Position numbers and translations under genes: made by a program. A stretch of 64,000 nucleotides of DNA from Albugo candida. Its lineage: Eukaryota > Oomycota > Peronosporomycetes > Albuginales > Albuginaceae. Below, piece by piece: positions 31,586 through 41,202 of this stretch (the first letter of the stretch is position 1; the number at the start of each line of letters is the position of its first letter). The DNA lies in assembly GCA_905220665.1 (NCBI GenBank), contig CAJNAR010000166.1, positions 434,001 to 498,000 of the forward strand. The letters are read 5' to 3'. The notes beneath the pieces are model-generated. The model had not been told where the DNA came from and ran no database searches. It saw only the letters and a list, made by a program, of their open reading frames with translations.

Positions 31586-32071
31586 CTAGAAATCATGATT
31601 ATACATCAAGTAGAGATACACAGCCAAGAGAATCAGAGGCCAAGAGGGTGCCAAAATGCTTCCTGCGCATGTGTGTGTGCTTTCCCACTCAAAACGCATG
31701 CAGTTGTAGTCTTCTAACTTGCATTTCCATATACCACACTCTGATAACAATTCGCATAAATAACGAGCCGAATTCTGTTTGCAAAAGTCATTTTTGATGT
31801 GTGAAAGCTGTGAGCATGAACATCTTGACGTTTCCATAGCAATTTGATGTAATCGATCAGCTGTCAAGCACTCGGATGAACACATTGCAGATTTAAGTTC
31901 ACTGATTGTTGGTGGCCCAAACCCCCCGGCAGACTGAAATTTGAGGTCACGGATATGTGTCCTGCACAATGTCGTCATTATGTGAATACTTTGTCCTGTG
32001 GTATTCAGAAAAGCATTATAAATGTCAGAATTACATTGGCCATTCGCTGTCATTGTGTAAGGAGCCCCCAT
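31586..32071 (-). CDS. Elicitin-like Cys-rich protein, possibly incomplete
   Basis: The ATG at 32071 gives 161 residues. The spacing NGQCNSDIYNAFLN.., TLCRTH, FGPPTISELKSAMCSSECL and ETSRCSC resembles the elicitin core (Cys, Cys, Pro-rich turn, MCxSxxC, Cys). More cysteines follow, and the C-terminus is hydrophobic (SWPLILLAVYLYLMY), as in GPI-anchored elicitin-like proteins of oomycetes, which bind sterols. No signal peptide precedes the domain. The frame is open upstream to about 32137, but without an ATG, and a tRNA gene sits at 32217. So the gene either has an unseen 5' exon or has lost its secretion signal. The second half after SRCSC fits elicitins less well. Moderate to low confidence. 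Confidence 0.45.
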   Translation of the reverse strand: MGAPYTMTANGQCNSDIYNAFLNTTGQSIHIMTTLCRTHIRDLKFQSAGGFGPPTISELKSAMCSSECLTADRLHQIAMETSRCSCSQLSHIKNDFCKQNSARYLCELLSECGIWKCKLEDYNCMRFEWESTHTCAGSILAPSWPLILLAVYLYLMYNHDF

Positions 32072-32216
32072 AGCCTTCAAACAATGCCCGAGAAGTATAT
32101 TTTTAAATACTGTAGATGAGGGACATTTCCTGTATCTCAGTCACACTAACAGTTTTGCAATCGAAATTCATGAATACTTGCAATTCCATTACATTTTCGC
32201 TATCAAAACAAAAGTT

Positions 32217-32294
32217 TGACACGAGTGGGATTCGAACCCACGCCCGAAGACTGGTGCCTAAAACCAGCGCCTTAGACCGCTCGGCCATCGTGTC
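32217..32294 (-). tRNA. tRNA-Leu (anticodon UAG)
   Basis: On the minus strand the sequence folds into a complete cloverleaf. It has a 7-bp acceptor stem (GACACGA paired with TCGTGTC, discriminator A), a D arm GCC..GGC, and an anticodon stem CTGGT/ACCAG around a TTTAGGC loop giving anticodon TAG. A short leucine-type variable arm and a T arm GTGGG-TTCGAAT-CCCAC follow. Length is 78 nt, without an intron. TAG reads CTA and other CTN leucine codons. The gene contains internal A and B boxes within the D and T arms as expected for RNA polymerase III. Confidence 0.93.
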
Positions 32295-32391
32295 GAGATG
32301 TCACTCAATAAACAGTTAACATATTAAACCCCACAAACACTTCACGTCATACAAAGCCTATAGTTCATCCGTTTTTTTGCTTACCTACTTA

Positions 32392-35300
32392 CTATCTGTC
32401 ATCCTTCCATACGAGGCTATCATTTCTGAGGGTAGTAATCTCTGATCCTAAATCTTCCCATTCTTCTCGCACAATTTCCATAAGAAGATCTACGTCATAC
32501 AAACTCTTATCACGTTCCTTCAGAAAGGTAATAAGCTGCATAAACTCCAGGTCTTGTTGCATGATAGCATTTTGCGCCATCCGTAATAATGCAATTGCGA
32601 TAGCAAACACCACATCAGGTCCTTCCAGCATGATTATGTCTAATAATTCATAGCATGTTTCACTTGGGAAATTGGTGCAAAACAAAGGAAGAAACCAATT
32701 GGTCGCAAGTAATAATCCAACATGAGTAGCCTGCAGGTACCGAAAGTATCGAGCCAACGTCGGTAAACGACGGTCGATAAGTGTTTCCAAAAGCACAGCA
32801 TCTAATCGAATTCCTTTCATTCCCTTGGTATACGATTGTGGGAAAAAGTCCTCGCAAATGACTGAAAGTAGCCAAAAAACTCGTTCTTCAAGCGATACTT
32901 CGGAAGAACATTTCGAGCTGACATAATCAAAAAGGCAAAGGAGACGACCTGCAATATGACTCATCGATTGACAATATCCGAGTGTGGAATTATGGAGCGC
33001 ATAAGCAAGTAGCACACGTTCCAGGGTAGCTTGACCATCGATGGATGTGATGTAACAAGATTGACCAGCAAATGTTCGGTTCAAATCGATCAGAATTTGA
33101 CTTCGAGACACGAGAAATGGGGTATCTTTGCCCTCTATGAAATCCTTCTCAGTTTGAAATTTGATTCGATCGATCAAAGTCGCGTAGTAGCTTTTGTTTG
33201 CTGAAAAGGCATTTTTTTGCTTCTGATAAGCTCCACTTAATTTCATGTAGAGCTTAGGACGTGCCATCAATGGGATTCCACCACTCATCCAAATCAATTC
33301 TCGTAATTTTCTACGACCAATTTGCTCATAATCTGATCTCAAAATGGTTCCAACAGGCTTAAAATACGGACACCATTTTGTATCTGACAATTCACGATCG
33401 CACGTGGTCCCAAGTAAGTCGGGAAAAGATTGATTCTCTGTGTGCTGTGTATCACTCAGCAGGTGGAACTGGTGATGAAAGTGGCTCCAAAATGTCTCTT
33501 GTCGTGATAGCAAACACTCCAAATGCAGCTGATAGTACATTGGGCGATTACTGTGTGCGGCGGCATGATGCTTAAGATGTTCACGCTCCACGATTTTGAA
33601 GCCATAAGAATCATAAATCCGTCCTCCGTCGATTATATTTGCATCTGGTTTCGTTTCTGTCACGGGCTCCTGGATCCCGGAAGCGGTTGTGCAGATGATA
33701 CTTGAACTGTGAGGACTAGACGAGGAAGTAACTCCATCTGGCAGGAAAAGTGTTCGCAAAAGCACTTGGCCGTAAGAAACCGTGAAAGCGGGCTTTGAAG
33801 GTTGCTGTGGATGCTGAAGTGCAAACCATTCCAATTTTTCTGGCATTCCCTTGACGAAATGAAGGACCGGGACGCTGACGGAGCCAATGCTTATTCCATC
33901 CATAAAATACGCATTCTTTTCACAAATGTCTACAGTAAAAGTTGCATTGAGTGTATCAGGAACGCAGAATGCCGCGGAGAAATCAAATTGACAATGACGA
34001 AAGCCGGAACGTGACCCTAAAAACACCATTTCTTTTTGCAAACGCCCAGGAAGCGAGTGAACGCGATATGCATATGACGTAGAGTCTAGCGATCCCAAAG
34101 GCTTCAAAAACGCTGACGAGCATGCTCGGTATTTAGTATGCAGAGAGACTCTTGTGAATATATGCCGAATTCCGCAATTTGACTGATATGCGTTTTTCTC
34201 ATTGCTTCGACTGTGCATTGGGTCGGAAGGAAGATTCAAATTTCTTGCAGCCAAAATTTCAAATTGGATCGTCCCGATAAAACTCAGAGACTTGCACTCA
34301 TTGGTTTGTGAACTGGTAGCACATGACGCTTCCGGCCGTGACAAAAGCCGCTGCGAACTAGACCTTTGTACATGTTTGAGGAGTGATGTCGGATACACAA
34401 GACTTTTACGCTGGTCTTTTCCACGAGATGGAAGCTTGTCTATCTGTATCTGACAGCTTTGGGTGATAAATCCGCAAAATGAAGCAGTATATTCTCCAAA
34501 TCCATTCCGATTTCGTGCGCGAAGTCGAACAAAATACTCGGTTTCCGGCTGCAAACCAGGGATCCAGTACTGAGATACCTCGGTGGAAATACGTAATGAA
34601 TGGGAGGAATCAAGCCCGGAATGTTCGCTTTTTTGGCAAGGAATGATTTCCCAGTGTAACTTTGCGTCGGGAGAAGAACTCGTTAAACCCTGTGGAGCTT
34701 CAGATTGAAGCCCAATCGTTGAGAAAAATGACTTTGCTCTTGCCAATTTTCTTGGGCGTTTGCAGTATTCGATTTCGAGCCATTGTGATGCAACAACCTG
34801 ATCGAGGTGCGGTTTCTCACTCGTTGGAAACTTCCACGATACACCCAGGGTGTGTGCGTCACTTCCTATGCAGAATATGGATAAAGGCTTGTACGCTGCC
34901 TGAGAAACAAAAGACAAAAATGTATGTAGTTTGGTCTCTGGTGGAGCGATATCTAGCGCTGATTTGAATACATCATTACGCGAATTTATCGGCAATGCGT
35001 CCCGCGTTGGAGCATGGAGAATGAGCCATTCGCAAACGTCCAAATGATTGCCCATAACTGCGTAATGTAAAATGGAATTCCCATTAGCATCCAACGCTGC
35101 GATATCGTGAAGCGGACGATTATCACGGATCATTTTCGCTTCAGGAAGCAGCCATTCAATGATGTCCATTCGTCGATTATAACACGCGTAATGAAGCACG
35201 CTCCGACCGCGAAACGATGTTGTTTCCATAGGAATACGCTTGCACGCCTGAAGCTCCTGACACCACTGCAAGACGTCTAAACATCCGTGGATCGCCGCCA

Positions 35301-35781
35301 GATGAATCACATGTACGCCATTATCGTCGACAATCGAAAGCCCGTTTGGATCACGCTCGAAAAGAATTTTCAACATTTCCAACGCAAATGGCTTCCGTCC
35401 AGCATGCGATGAAATACAATCGTGGAATGGCGTTCTTCCCATCGGACACTTCACGGCAGGCTCACAGCCTTGGGACACAAGAAATTGGACAATCGATACC
35501 TTTGCATGTGTGCATGCGTGATGCAAAAGGGTTTTCCCAGCCACATTCACGAATTGATACATGCCTGCATTAGAATCATAGCTTTGCCCAAGCGTTCTGT
35601 GAAGCAGCGGATAGAATCGCTTTTGAGCATCAGAGAAGGTATCGTCTCTCACAGATGCAAAAAGCTCATCAATGATTTGTGTCATTAGCATCGGTGGTAG
35701 TGGTACATCTTTGGACCGTGTGGGTGAAAACAATGGGGCCATTGAGGAAGCGGCAATGGAAATTTCCTCGTCCATCCGCAT
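32392..35781 (-). CDS. Ankyrin-FN3-C2-TBC RabGAP
   Basis: 1129 residues from the ATG at 35781, single exon. Ankyrin units occupy about residues 80-290 (KTLLHHACTHAKVSIVQFL, TPFHDCISSH, VHVIHLAAIHG, SVLHYACYN, SILHYAVMG). A fibronectin-III-like region follows (about 305-460, ending LQPETEYFVRLRARNRNGFGEY), then a C2-like beta domain (about 510-690). A TBC domain fills about 827-1085. Both TBC catalytic fingers are present: the IxxDxxR arginine in ILIDLNRTF and the YxQ glutamine in LGYCQSM. It should therefore be an active GTPase activator for a Rab. The ankyrin, FN3 and C2 parts would select membrane and partners. The combination is unusual; I know no animal or fungal RabGAP of this order. Confidence 0.85.
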   Translation of the reverse strand: MRMDEEISIAASSMAPLFSPTRSKDVPLPPMLMTQIIDELFASVRDDTFSDAQKRFYPLLHRTLGQSYDSNAGMYQFVNVAGKTLLHHACTHAKVSIVQFLVSQGCEPAVKCPMGRTPFHDCISSHAGRKPFALEMLKILFERDPNGLSIVDDNGVHVIHLAAIHGCLDVLQWCQELQACKRIPMETTSFRGRSVLHYACYNRRMDIIEWLLPEAKMIRDNRPLHDIAALDANGNSILHYAVMGNHLDVCEWLILHAPTRDALPINSRNDVFKSALDIAPPETKLHTFLSFVSQAAYKPLSIFCIGSDAHTLGVSWKFPTSEKPHLDQVVASQWLEIEYCKRPRKLARAKSFFSTIGLQSEAPQGLTSSSPDAKLHWEIIPCQKSEHSGLDSSHSLRISTEVSQYWIPGLQPETEYFVRLRARNRNGFGEYTASFCGFITQSCQIQIDKLPSRGKDQRKSLVYPTSLLKHVQRSSSQRLLSRPEASCATSSQTNECKSLSFIGTIQFEILAARNLNLPSDPMHSRSNEKNAYQSNCGIRHIFTRVSLHTKYRACSSAFLKPLGSLDSTSYAYRVHSLPGRLQKEMVFLGSRSGFRHCQFDFSAAFCVPDTLNATFTVDICEKNAYFMDGISIGSVSVPVLHFVKGMPEKLEWFALQHPQQPSKPAFTVSYGQVLLRTLFLPDGVTSSSSPHSSSIICTTASGIQEPVTETKPDANIIDGGRIYDSYGFKIVEREHLKHHAAAHSNRPMYYQLHLECLLSRQETFWSHFHHQFHLLSDTQHTENQSFPDLLGTTCDRELSDTKWCPYFKPVGTILRSDYEQIGRRKLRELIWMSGGIPLMARPKLYMKLSGAYQKQKNAFSANKSYYATLIDRIKFQTEKDFIEGKDTPFLVSRSQILIDLNRTFAGQSCYITSIDGQATLERVLLAYALHNSTLGYCQSMSHIAGRLLCLFDYVSSKCSSEVSLEERVFWLLSVICEDFFPQSYTKGMKGIRLDAVLLETLIDRRLPTLARYFRYLQATHVGLLLATNWFLPLFCTNFPSETCYELLDIIMLEGPDVVFAIAIALLRMAQNAIMQQDLEFMQLITFLKERDKSLYDVDLLMEIVREEWEDLGSEITTLRNDSLVWKDDR

Positions 35782-36022
35782 AGACGAAAGCGCTCCAAAG
35801 GCAGTGGTGATTTCTGAGCGATGCAGCTTGAATCGCTATTTTACGGCGTGGATGTACAAGCTTGGCTCTAGTAACGGATTGGAGATGTGGTCGCTTGTAG
35901 TATAAATAAAAATATTATTATTAGCTAGTTTGCGGCCAAACTCTAGTCATATAACTAAGAAGTGTCGGGCGAAGAATGTCGAATTACTTCATTGCAAGCA
36001 GCAAAGAGCCAATCGGTCAGTT

Positions 36023-36784
36023 CTATGGATCACTCAGACGTCGGAGGCTTGGTGGCGGAGTCAAAGTGTTGAGTCTTCGATATGGTGAAGGCACTGACGT
36101 GCTCAGAGACGGCTGTGCATCTAATAAATACGGAGGCTGGACGGGACCTAGTTGCGGATTAAATTGATTAAAATTTTGGAATGGTTGCGGTGGCAACATG
36201 TTGAAGTTTTCTCGATTTACTGGGAAGGGTGGTATATTTGGTGGGATTGTTGACGGACTAGGAGGCACACTGGCTGGAGCTGTTGTATTATGTCCGCTGC
36301 TACCTCCTTGAATTGCTTGTATGGCAGCATATCCCCCTACTCCGGTCGCAACAGCACCCAAAGCAACACCTGCACCAAGTGCAGCAGGTTTCAATTGATC
36401 TTTTCTGATTTTCGATTCCTTGTCTTTAGCTGCTTTATCTTTCGCTTTTTTTTTTGATCCGAAGAGTGAGATCTTTTTGAACCATCCCTTGGCAGATTTC
36501 GATTTTTTGTCTTCTGATGTTTTCTCCAAGTCAAATTGAATTGCATTTGCGGCTTTTTGCACAAGATGATTGAATTTTTGTTTACCTGTCGATTGTTTTC
36601 GCACATCTTTCACAGCGCTGTCTCTATGAACTTTTGGGATGAGGGGCGCTGAAGGAGATTCATCCATAGGCAGCGGAGCAGTTGTTGCAAACGTTGCCGC
36701 CAAGAGCATGAGAACCAGACGGATTTTTCTCGTACGCGATCGGTTGGAAAACCTTATAAAAACTCCAGCGCGTCCATGCTTCAT
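36023..36784 (-). CDS. Secreted Pro-rich protein, family member B
   Basis: 253 residues from the ATG at 36784. The N-terminus is basic then hydrophobic (RSRTRKIRLVLMLLAATFATT), read as a signal peptide with a long n-region. A Lys-rich block follows (SKSAKGWFKKISLFGSKKKA). Then come a Gly/Ala hydrophobic segment (LGAGVALGAVATGVGGYAA), NTT, and a Pro/Asn/Phe-rich tail ending in RRLNTL..LRRLSDP. The segment has several GxxxG-like steps, as in helix-packing membrane segments. The gene is divergent from member C with about 640 bp between start codons and shares a 27-bp upstream element and the start MKH with it. No known domain; function unknown. Confidence 0.78.
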   Translation of the reverse strand: MKHGRAGVFIRFSNRSRTRKIRLVLMLLAATFATTAPLPMDESPSAPLIPKVHRDSAVKDVRKQSTGKQKFNHLVQKAANAIQFDLEKTSEDKKSKSAKGWFKKISLFGSKKKAKDKAAKDKESKIRKDQLKPAALGAGVALGAVATGVGGYAAIQAIQGGSSGHNTTAPASVPPSPSTIPPNIPPFPVNRENFNMLPPQPFQNFNQFNPQLGPVQPPYLLDAQPSLSTSVPSPYRRLNTLTPPPSLRRLSDP

Positions 36785-36852
36785 TTCTTATGATGTGAAC
36801 GTGAACTAGATAAGCAAATAGTAATAAACTGTTAGCAATGTGAATTTTTGTA

Positions 36853-36879
36853 TTCATGTGATTGTACAAGTATCAAGAA
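36853..36879 (-). promoter_or_regulatory. 27-bp element upstream of member B
   Basis: Identical, in inverted orientation, to 37330-37356. It starts ttcatgtgattgt on the plus strand and ends atcaagaa. It lies 68 bp from the ATG of member B. Candidate cis-element or transcript-start region; role inferred from position only. Confidence 0.6.
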
Positions 36880-37329
36880 GCAGGCAAATTGTCATAGCGT
36901 TGACGTTCATGTGATTGTGAGATCAACCAAAATAAACGTCGTTATGTGAGTGAGCGCAATTGCAATTAGACAATCAACGCACTTGTGTGAAGTAATGAGT
37001 ACATGAATACATTGAATTTGTCCAGTTTCTGTTCGCTTAACCAGCATTACTGATCAAAATCTGCCGGGATGTGGCCGCCAGTTTTCCGCTAATGATAAGA
37101 GGTAGATCCCTCCTACAAATTTATTATTCCGATAAATTATAATCATCTGCCATATATGACTTGAGATATGATTTGCTGCATTTTACTTGTTACTAATTCC
37201 TTGTCACGTACAGCGACATTCCGGTGATCATGCGTTTGTGCTCGGTATCACATATGCAGCCTGCTTTTTTTAACAATTAAACCAAAATCACGTTCATGCA
37301 CACAAGCGACGCTATTCCGATTCCTCGAT

Positions 37330-37356
37330 TTCTTGATACTTGTACAATCACATGAA
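37330..37356 (+). promoter_or_regulatory. 27-bp element upstream of member C
   Basis: Inverted copy of 36853-36879 with no mismatch. It starts ttcttgatacttg and ends cacatgaa on the plus strand, 69 bp before the ATG of member C. The nearly equal distance to both start codons argues for function or for a recent copy of the whole 5' region. Confidence 0.6.
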
Positions 37357-37425
37357 AACGAAAACTCAGCCTGGAAGACAAGATTTACTCATCAATTATC
37401 TCTTCGTTCATCAGACTAGTACAAA

Positions 37426-38814
37426 ATGAAGCACCAAAGCACTGGACTTTCGGCAGCTTTTGGTATTCAACCACGAAGAAGCAAACTTTGTTTAATGACG
37501 ATCGCGTTGATGGCAGCAACTATTGCGACTACTGATGCTCAAGGCGTGACCACATTAATTAATTCTTACAAGAGAGTAACGAATTACTTGTACGGTCGCA
37601 GCTCACCACCATCAGATACTGATGGCTTGGACCCTTCAAAACTGCCAGACCACTTAATGGATTCTAAATCTGAGCGATTTCCAATTGCGAAGGAGAAAAT
37701 TTTGAAGGATGGAGAGATAAATCTAGTCCGTTCTAAATCCGAATCCGATCTTGGTAGAGAAAGTGGACCAGATAACTCTTTACATTCGAGGAAAGCGAAA
37801 AAGGCAAATGATGATATGTATCTTGCCGATAAATCCGCTGTTGGTGGCGTCCAAAATGTTATATTAAGTGGTCTTGGGGGAAGTAAGGAGGGAGCTAAGC
37901 TGAAAACAACTACTGGTGGTACCGCACGTTCAGTAACAACTCATGGTGATGGTAGACAAGCTACTGGAAGTGGAGATCCTATTGTGACAACTCGTCTTAA
38001 TGGAAATAATGCTGAAACTACGTTAAAAACAGCTGGTGGTAATACTGCACATCAAGCGACACATTCGGGCGATACTATTGAAAAAATTGAGACTATAAAT
38101 CCGAGTCGGACTGGAGGTACTACTGTATCAACTCGTGCCATCGGAAACAATGCGGGAGCTAATACACAAACAGCTGCTGGCGGTATAGCAGGGTCAGTAA
38201 CAACAGGGGGGAATGGTCGCCAATCTTCTGAAACTACCACCGAAGCAGTTGCCCGTACTAGTGGTGGCGCCGCTGCAGCAACTGATACCACCGGTGCAAA
38301 TAATGTTGGGCATGGTACTGGTACATCTACTGTTAGTAACGGACGTCCCCCAGCAACAAGATCTCCTGATGCTTCTCCAGATGGAGAACCAGGTTTAGCG
38401 AGTCCTGAGACCGTTGATGCGAATAAAGAGAAAAAAAAAGACGCGAAAATTCGAGCTGCTACATTGGGCTTAGTTGCTGGTTCTGCAGCGGTCGGAGTCA
38501 CTAGTCTTGGTCTGCAAGGTATCAGCATGGCTAATCAGCAGGCTGGTTCAAATAATGCCAATAATACCACGACGACCCAAGCTCCTCCAACGCAGTCGAA
38601 ACCATTCATTCAACCGATAGTTGGGGGCGGCTCTCCTACTGGATATCCCCAATTAGGAGTGCCATTTCCAGGATCATTACCTACTGGAATGCCACCAAAC
38701 GGTCCTTTTCCACAATCAGTGAATCCTGCAACGTTCCCGCCAGTAGTTCGAACTTTAAGTACTATACTGACACCACAAAGACTCCGGGGTTTGATCGTCA
38801 ATCCTCGGCAATAG
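37426..38814 (+). CDS. Secreted Thr/Gly-rich protein, family member C
   Basis: 462 residues from the ATG at 37426. Signal region RRSKLCLMTIALMAATIATT. It is followed by a charged stretch, then about 200 residues of degenerate repeats rich in Thr, Gly, Asn and Ala (TTGGTARSVTTHGDGRQ, AAGGIAGSVTTGGNGRQ) that look mucin-like. A short KEKKKDAKI block precedes the hydrophobic Gly/Ala segment (LGLVAGSAAVGVTSLGLQGI). Then come NNTTTT, and a Pro-rich tail ending in RLRGLIVNPRQ. From codon 208 onward the gene is almost identical to member D, which lies inverted 2.2 kb away. The N-terminal halves of C and D differ strongly, so a domain was shared by conversion or duplication. Function unknown. Confidence 0.78.
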   Translation: MKHQSTGLSAAFGIQPRRSKLCLMTIALMAATIATTDAQGVTTLINSYKRVTNYLYGRSSPPSDTDGLDPSKLPDHLMDSKSERFPIAKEKILKDGEINLVRSKSESDLGRESGPDNSLHSRKAKKANDDMYLADKSAVGGVQNVILSGLGGSKEGAKLKTTTGGTARSVTTHGDGRQATGSGDPIVTTRLNGNNAETTLKTAGGNTAHQATHSGDTIEKIETINPSRTGGTTVSTRAIGNNAGANTQTAAGGIAGSVTTGGNGRQSSETTTEAVARTSGGAAAATDTTGANNVGHGTGTSTVSNGRPPATRSPDASPDGEPGLASPETVDANKEKKKDAKIRAATLGLVAGSAAVGVTSLGLQGISMANQQAGSNNANNTTTTQAPPTQSKPFIQPIVGGGSPTGYPQLGVPFPGSLPTGMPPNGPFPQSVNPATFPPVVRTLSTILTPQRLRGLIVNPRQ

Positions 38815-38964
38815 AGAATCATCGATCACGACAGAATGATATCTTGACTTCATTTCGATTATTGCATCAGCTTGGATTTTTAATATATTGATCTTCATAT
38901 AATTATTGAACTACTGATGATACATCATTTAGACAAGCCTTCTCAACACATTGAAAGCGCACAT
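38047..38964 (+). repeat. 918-bp inverted duplication, left arm
   Basis: Covers the 3' half of member C and about 150 bp after its stop codon. The right arm at 41203-42120 is its reverse complement with exactly the same length. I saw only three mismatches by eye: two near the PIVGGGSP codons and one in the 3' flank. Similarity drops sharply at both ends. Confidence 0.85.
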
Positions 38965-41202
38965 TCTTGAGTGCAGCATTGCATACATTGTGTAGTGAAG
39001 TTCATCACTCTTGCCCCTTGTGATGTGAATTAGAGACAGTACATACTCGAGTCCCATGGTGCAATGATCCTCAAAGGTAGATATCGAACTCGTCACTTTA
39101 CGGCGACTAAATCAGGACATGTTTTTGTTTTTGATCCAGCTGTCATTTTTTCGCAGCATGTGTTTCGGTCTGAGTTGATGAGCATAGCAATCGATCTTGA
39201 GGTCTGATACAGCGAGATCCGTTTCATCCAAGGCGGAAGATTATCAGGAAAGTCGAAAAGTATAGGGGCAGCATTGAGAACGAAAGGGATACCTTGTCGA
39301 TAATCCTTCCCCCCCCGCGCTTAAGAGACAGAAACTCAACTAACAAAACTTTCACCCTTTAGAAAAGGTAGTATAGAGGCCGGATGTCCAAATCAAAAAC
39401 AGGCAAAACAACTCTACTCAATAGAGCAGTAGATGTTAACAATCAGTAATGAACAAGTGACTTAACAACTAGTGATTGAGGCCTAGGAAGCCAAAGTCTG
39501 GACTGGCTACAGAGGCCGTGTCGCATCAAATCGTCATGAGGCTACCGCTCCTAGAGATATTACAAGTATAGCGTCAGGTTGGGCTTATAACACTGTCGTG
39601 TTAACTTGTCCTGCCCGAAGCAAACATAAAGTTGATCTGGAAGTAGCTGCTGATGGACCGCAACTCGATCTACAATCCGTGCGTGATGATGGTGGACGGT
39701 AGAAAAGCTGCTGAGCCTTATAATGATTCATCTGCTGGTAGTCGCGGTGGCGGTACCGCAACAACTGATCCTACTGTTTTGAGTGTTGGAAACATTTATA
39801 AGGTGTAATGAACGTCTCCCACAAAAGTGTAATCCTGAGGATTCAACATATGGAGAACCAATTTCGCTGAATTCTAAAGTCTTGATGCAAACAAAGCGAA
39901 TACGAAGCTTTCAATCGACAATAGGCCCATTTAGCTCGGCTGGTGATGGCGCAGCAGGCGAAAAAAGTGGTTATAGTGTGGGAGAGATCGCTTTAGCAAA
40001 TCAGCAAGGTGCTACTTCGAACAGCATACAATGTCTGAACCGATCTATCGAACAGTATGATATGCGGTATGTATTTTTGTCTAATCTCACCACACAGATG
40101 CAAGTCATTCGGAGAAGCTTGGGTTTCTTGATACTAGTTTCAGATATAATGGAGAAGCTTTTACAAAGTATAGCCTCCTTTGCTCAAAACAGGAAGGCGA
40201 CTATGTCTTCATTGCATTACTTCATCTCGACGTATTTTTTTTCTAAACACCGAATCCTCGCACTTCTACAATCACGTTTCACCTCCTCAAGAAGCAATTT
40301 ACCCAATGTTTGCGATGTAAATTAAATTTGGTCGACATACAGTGCAATCAAATCTGCCTTCGCAGTTTGTCAACTTATTGCGTGCATGTGGAGTAACGAT
40401 ATTTTGCTTGATCTGATGCTTGTATGGCCCATAGGTGTTCTTTACAGAAGTGAGATTCTCTGTATTGCATGAACACTTGCATTCCAAGTGTCAACGCATT
40501 GCTTTTGACATATCTTTGCCGTTTATCAGATGGAAAAAGACTGGTCTGTTTCCCACACGCTTGACTTTTACGGCTGTCGGATCGTGTTTATACGATGTGA
40601 ATAGTAACGAGTATGCAGGTTCCGAACACTTTTCCATCCAACAAAGATTTACTGTATCGGAGAGATGTGGGGAAATAAGTGTCAATTTGTTCGGTTTTTT
40701 GCAAAGACAATGAAGGGAAGCAAAACCCTAGAAGAAGCTATGCAAGAGCGAGGATTCCTGTAAGATACTCGGGATCATCGACCCGGGAAAAGACAGAAGT
40801 TTACAATGCAATTACACTTCAAATAAATGACATCCTTGTTACGTTTTACTTGCCGCCACTGTATCAATTAAGACGTCTCATCTTCCAAGCCGCTAGCGCC
40901 GCTTTTGACTTTCGACAAGATGAGAAGACTTCGACAACCAGATGGACTTAGCCGCCACGAGGCTTAGAAAGCCTGGACGACGCTCTTGACCTGAACAAAA
41001 AATTACATCACTCTGGATACATTAAATTTTGCGAAGCTCTTGCTTGTTGGTGCCTCTCATTCACCTCGTCTATCTTTTCTAGCTCGACTCACTTTTGAAT
41101 ACTGTGCTATCAGTCTAGCGTTTGCTGTCTCACCCATTATGGATTTAATCACAAGTGACACGGTTATCAGAACGATATCCTTTAGTGTACAATGCCGCTC
41201 TT
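38965..41202. other. Spacer between the inverted arms
   Basis: About 2.2 kb containing a decayed family copy (39690-40045). No intact gene is supported: the 180-codon frame at 39783-40325 mixes a relic segment with unrelated sequence. A run of C (ccccccccgc) occurs near 39310. No transposase or terminal repeats were seen. Confidence 0.5.
39690..40045 (+). pseudogene. Decayed member of the secreted family
   Basis: Fragments resemble members C and D but are broken by stops and frame changes. SAGSRGGGTATTDPT matches the SGGAAAATDTT region. After a stop, a second piece reads SAGDGAAGEKSG..VGEIALANQQGATSN, matching the hydrophobic segment and the ANQQAGSNN stretch. Order and strand agree with member C. 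The signal region was not found. Confidence 0.45.

Larger units (their letters stand above)
36785..37425. promoter_or_regulatory. Shared divergent promoter region of members B and C
   Basis: The 641 bp between two divergent start codons hold a perfect 27-bp inverted repeat (listed separately) close to both genes, plus an additional 13-bp half copy ttcatgtgattgt at 36907-36919. The rest is AT-rich. The symmetry suggests that both genes use one duplicated promoter module. Confidence 0.6.

Noticed and set aside
32103..32288. Minus-strand frame reading through the tRNA gene (SKALVLGTSLRAWVRIP)
   Set aside because: This peptide is the translation of the tRNA-Leu sequence, a frequent false protein in databases.
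38052..38528. 158-codon antisense frame in member C, repeated at 41639-42115 in member D
   Set aside because: The frames are mirror shadows of the Thr/Gly-rich coding repeat. They appear twice only because the DNA is duplicated, and they have no start context, domain or signal of their own.
39783..40325. 180-codon plus-strand frame in the inverted-repeat spacer
   Set aside because: Only a short piece resembles the secreted family and the surrounding sequence is out of register; it fits a relic better than a gene.
38965..41202. Inverted arms as terminal repeats of a transposon
   Set aside because: The spacer holds no transposase-like frame, I saw no target-site duplication at the outer ends, and the arms are coding gene halves.
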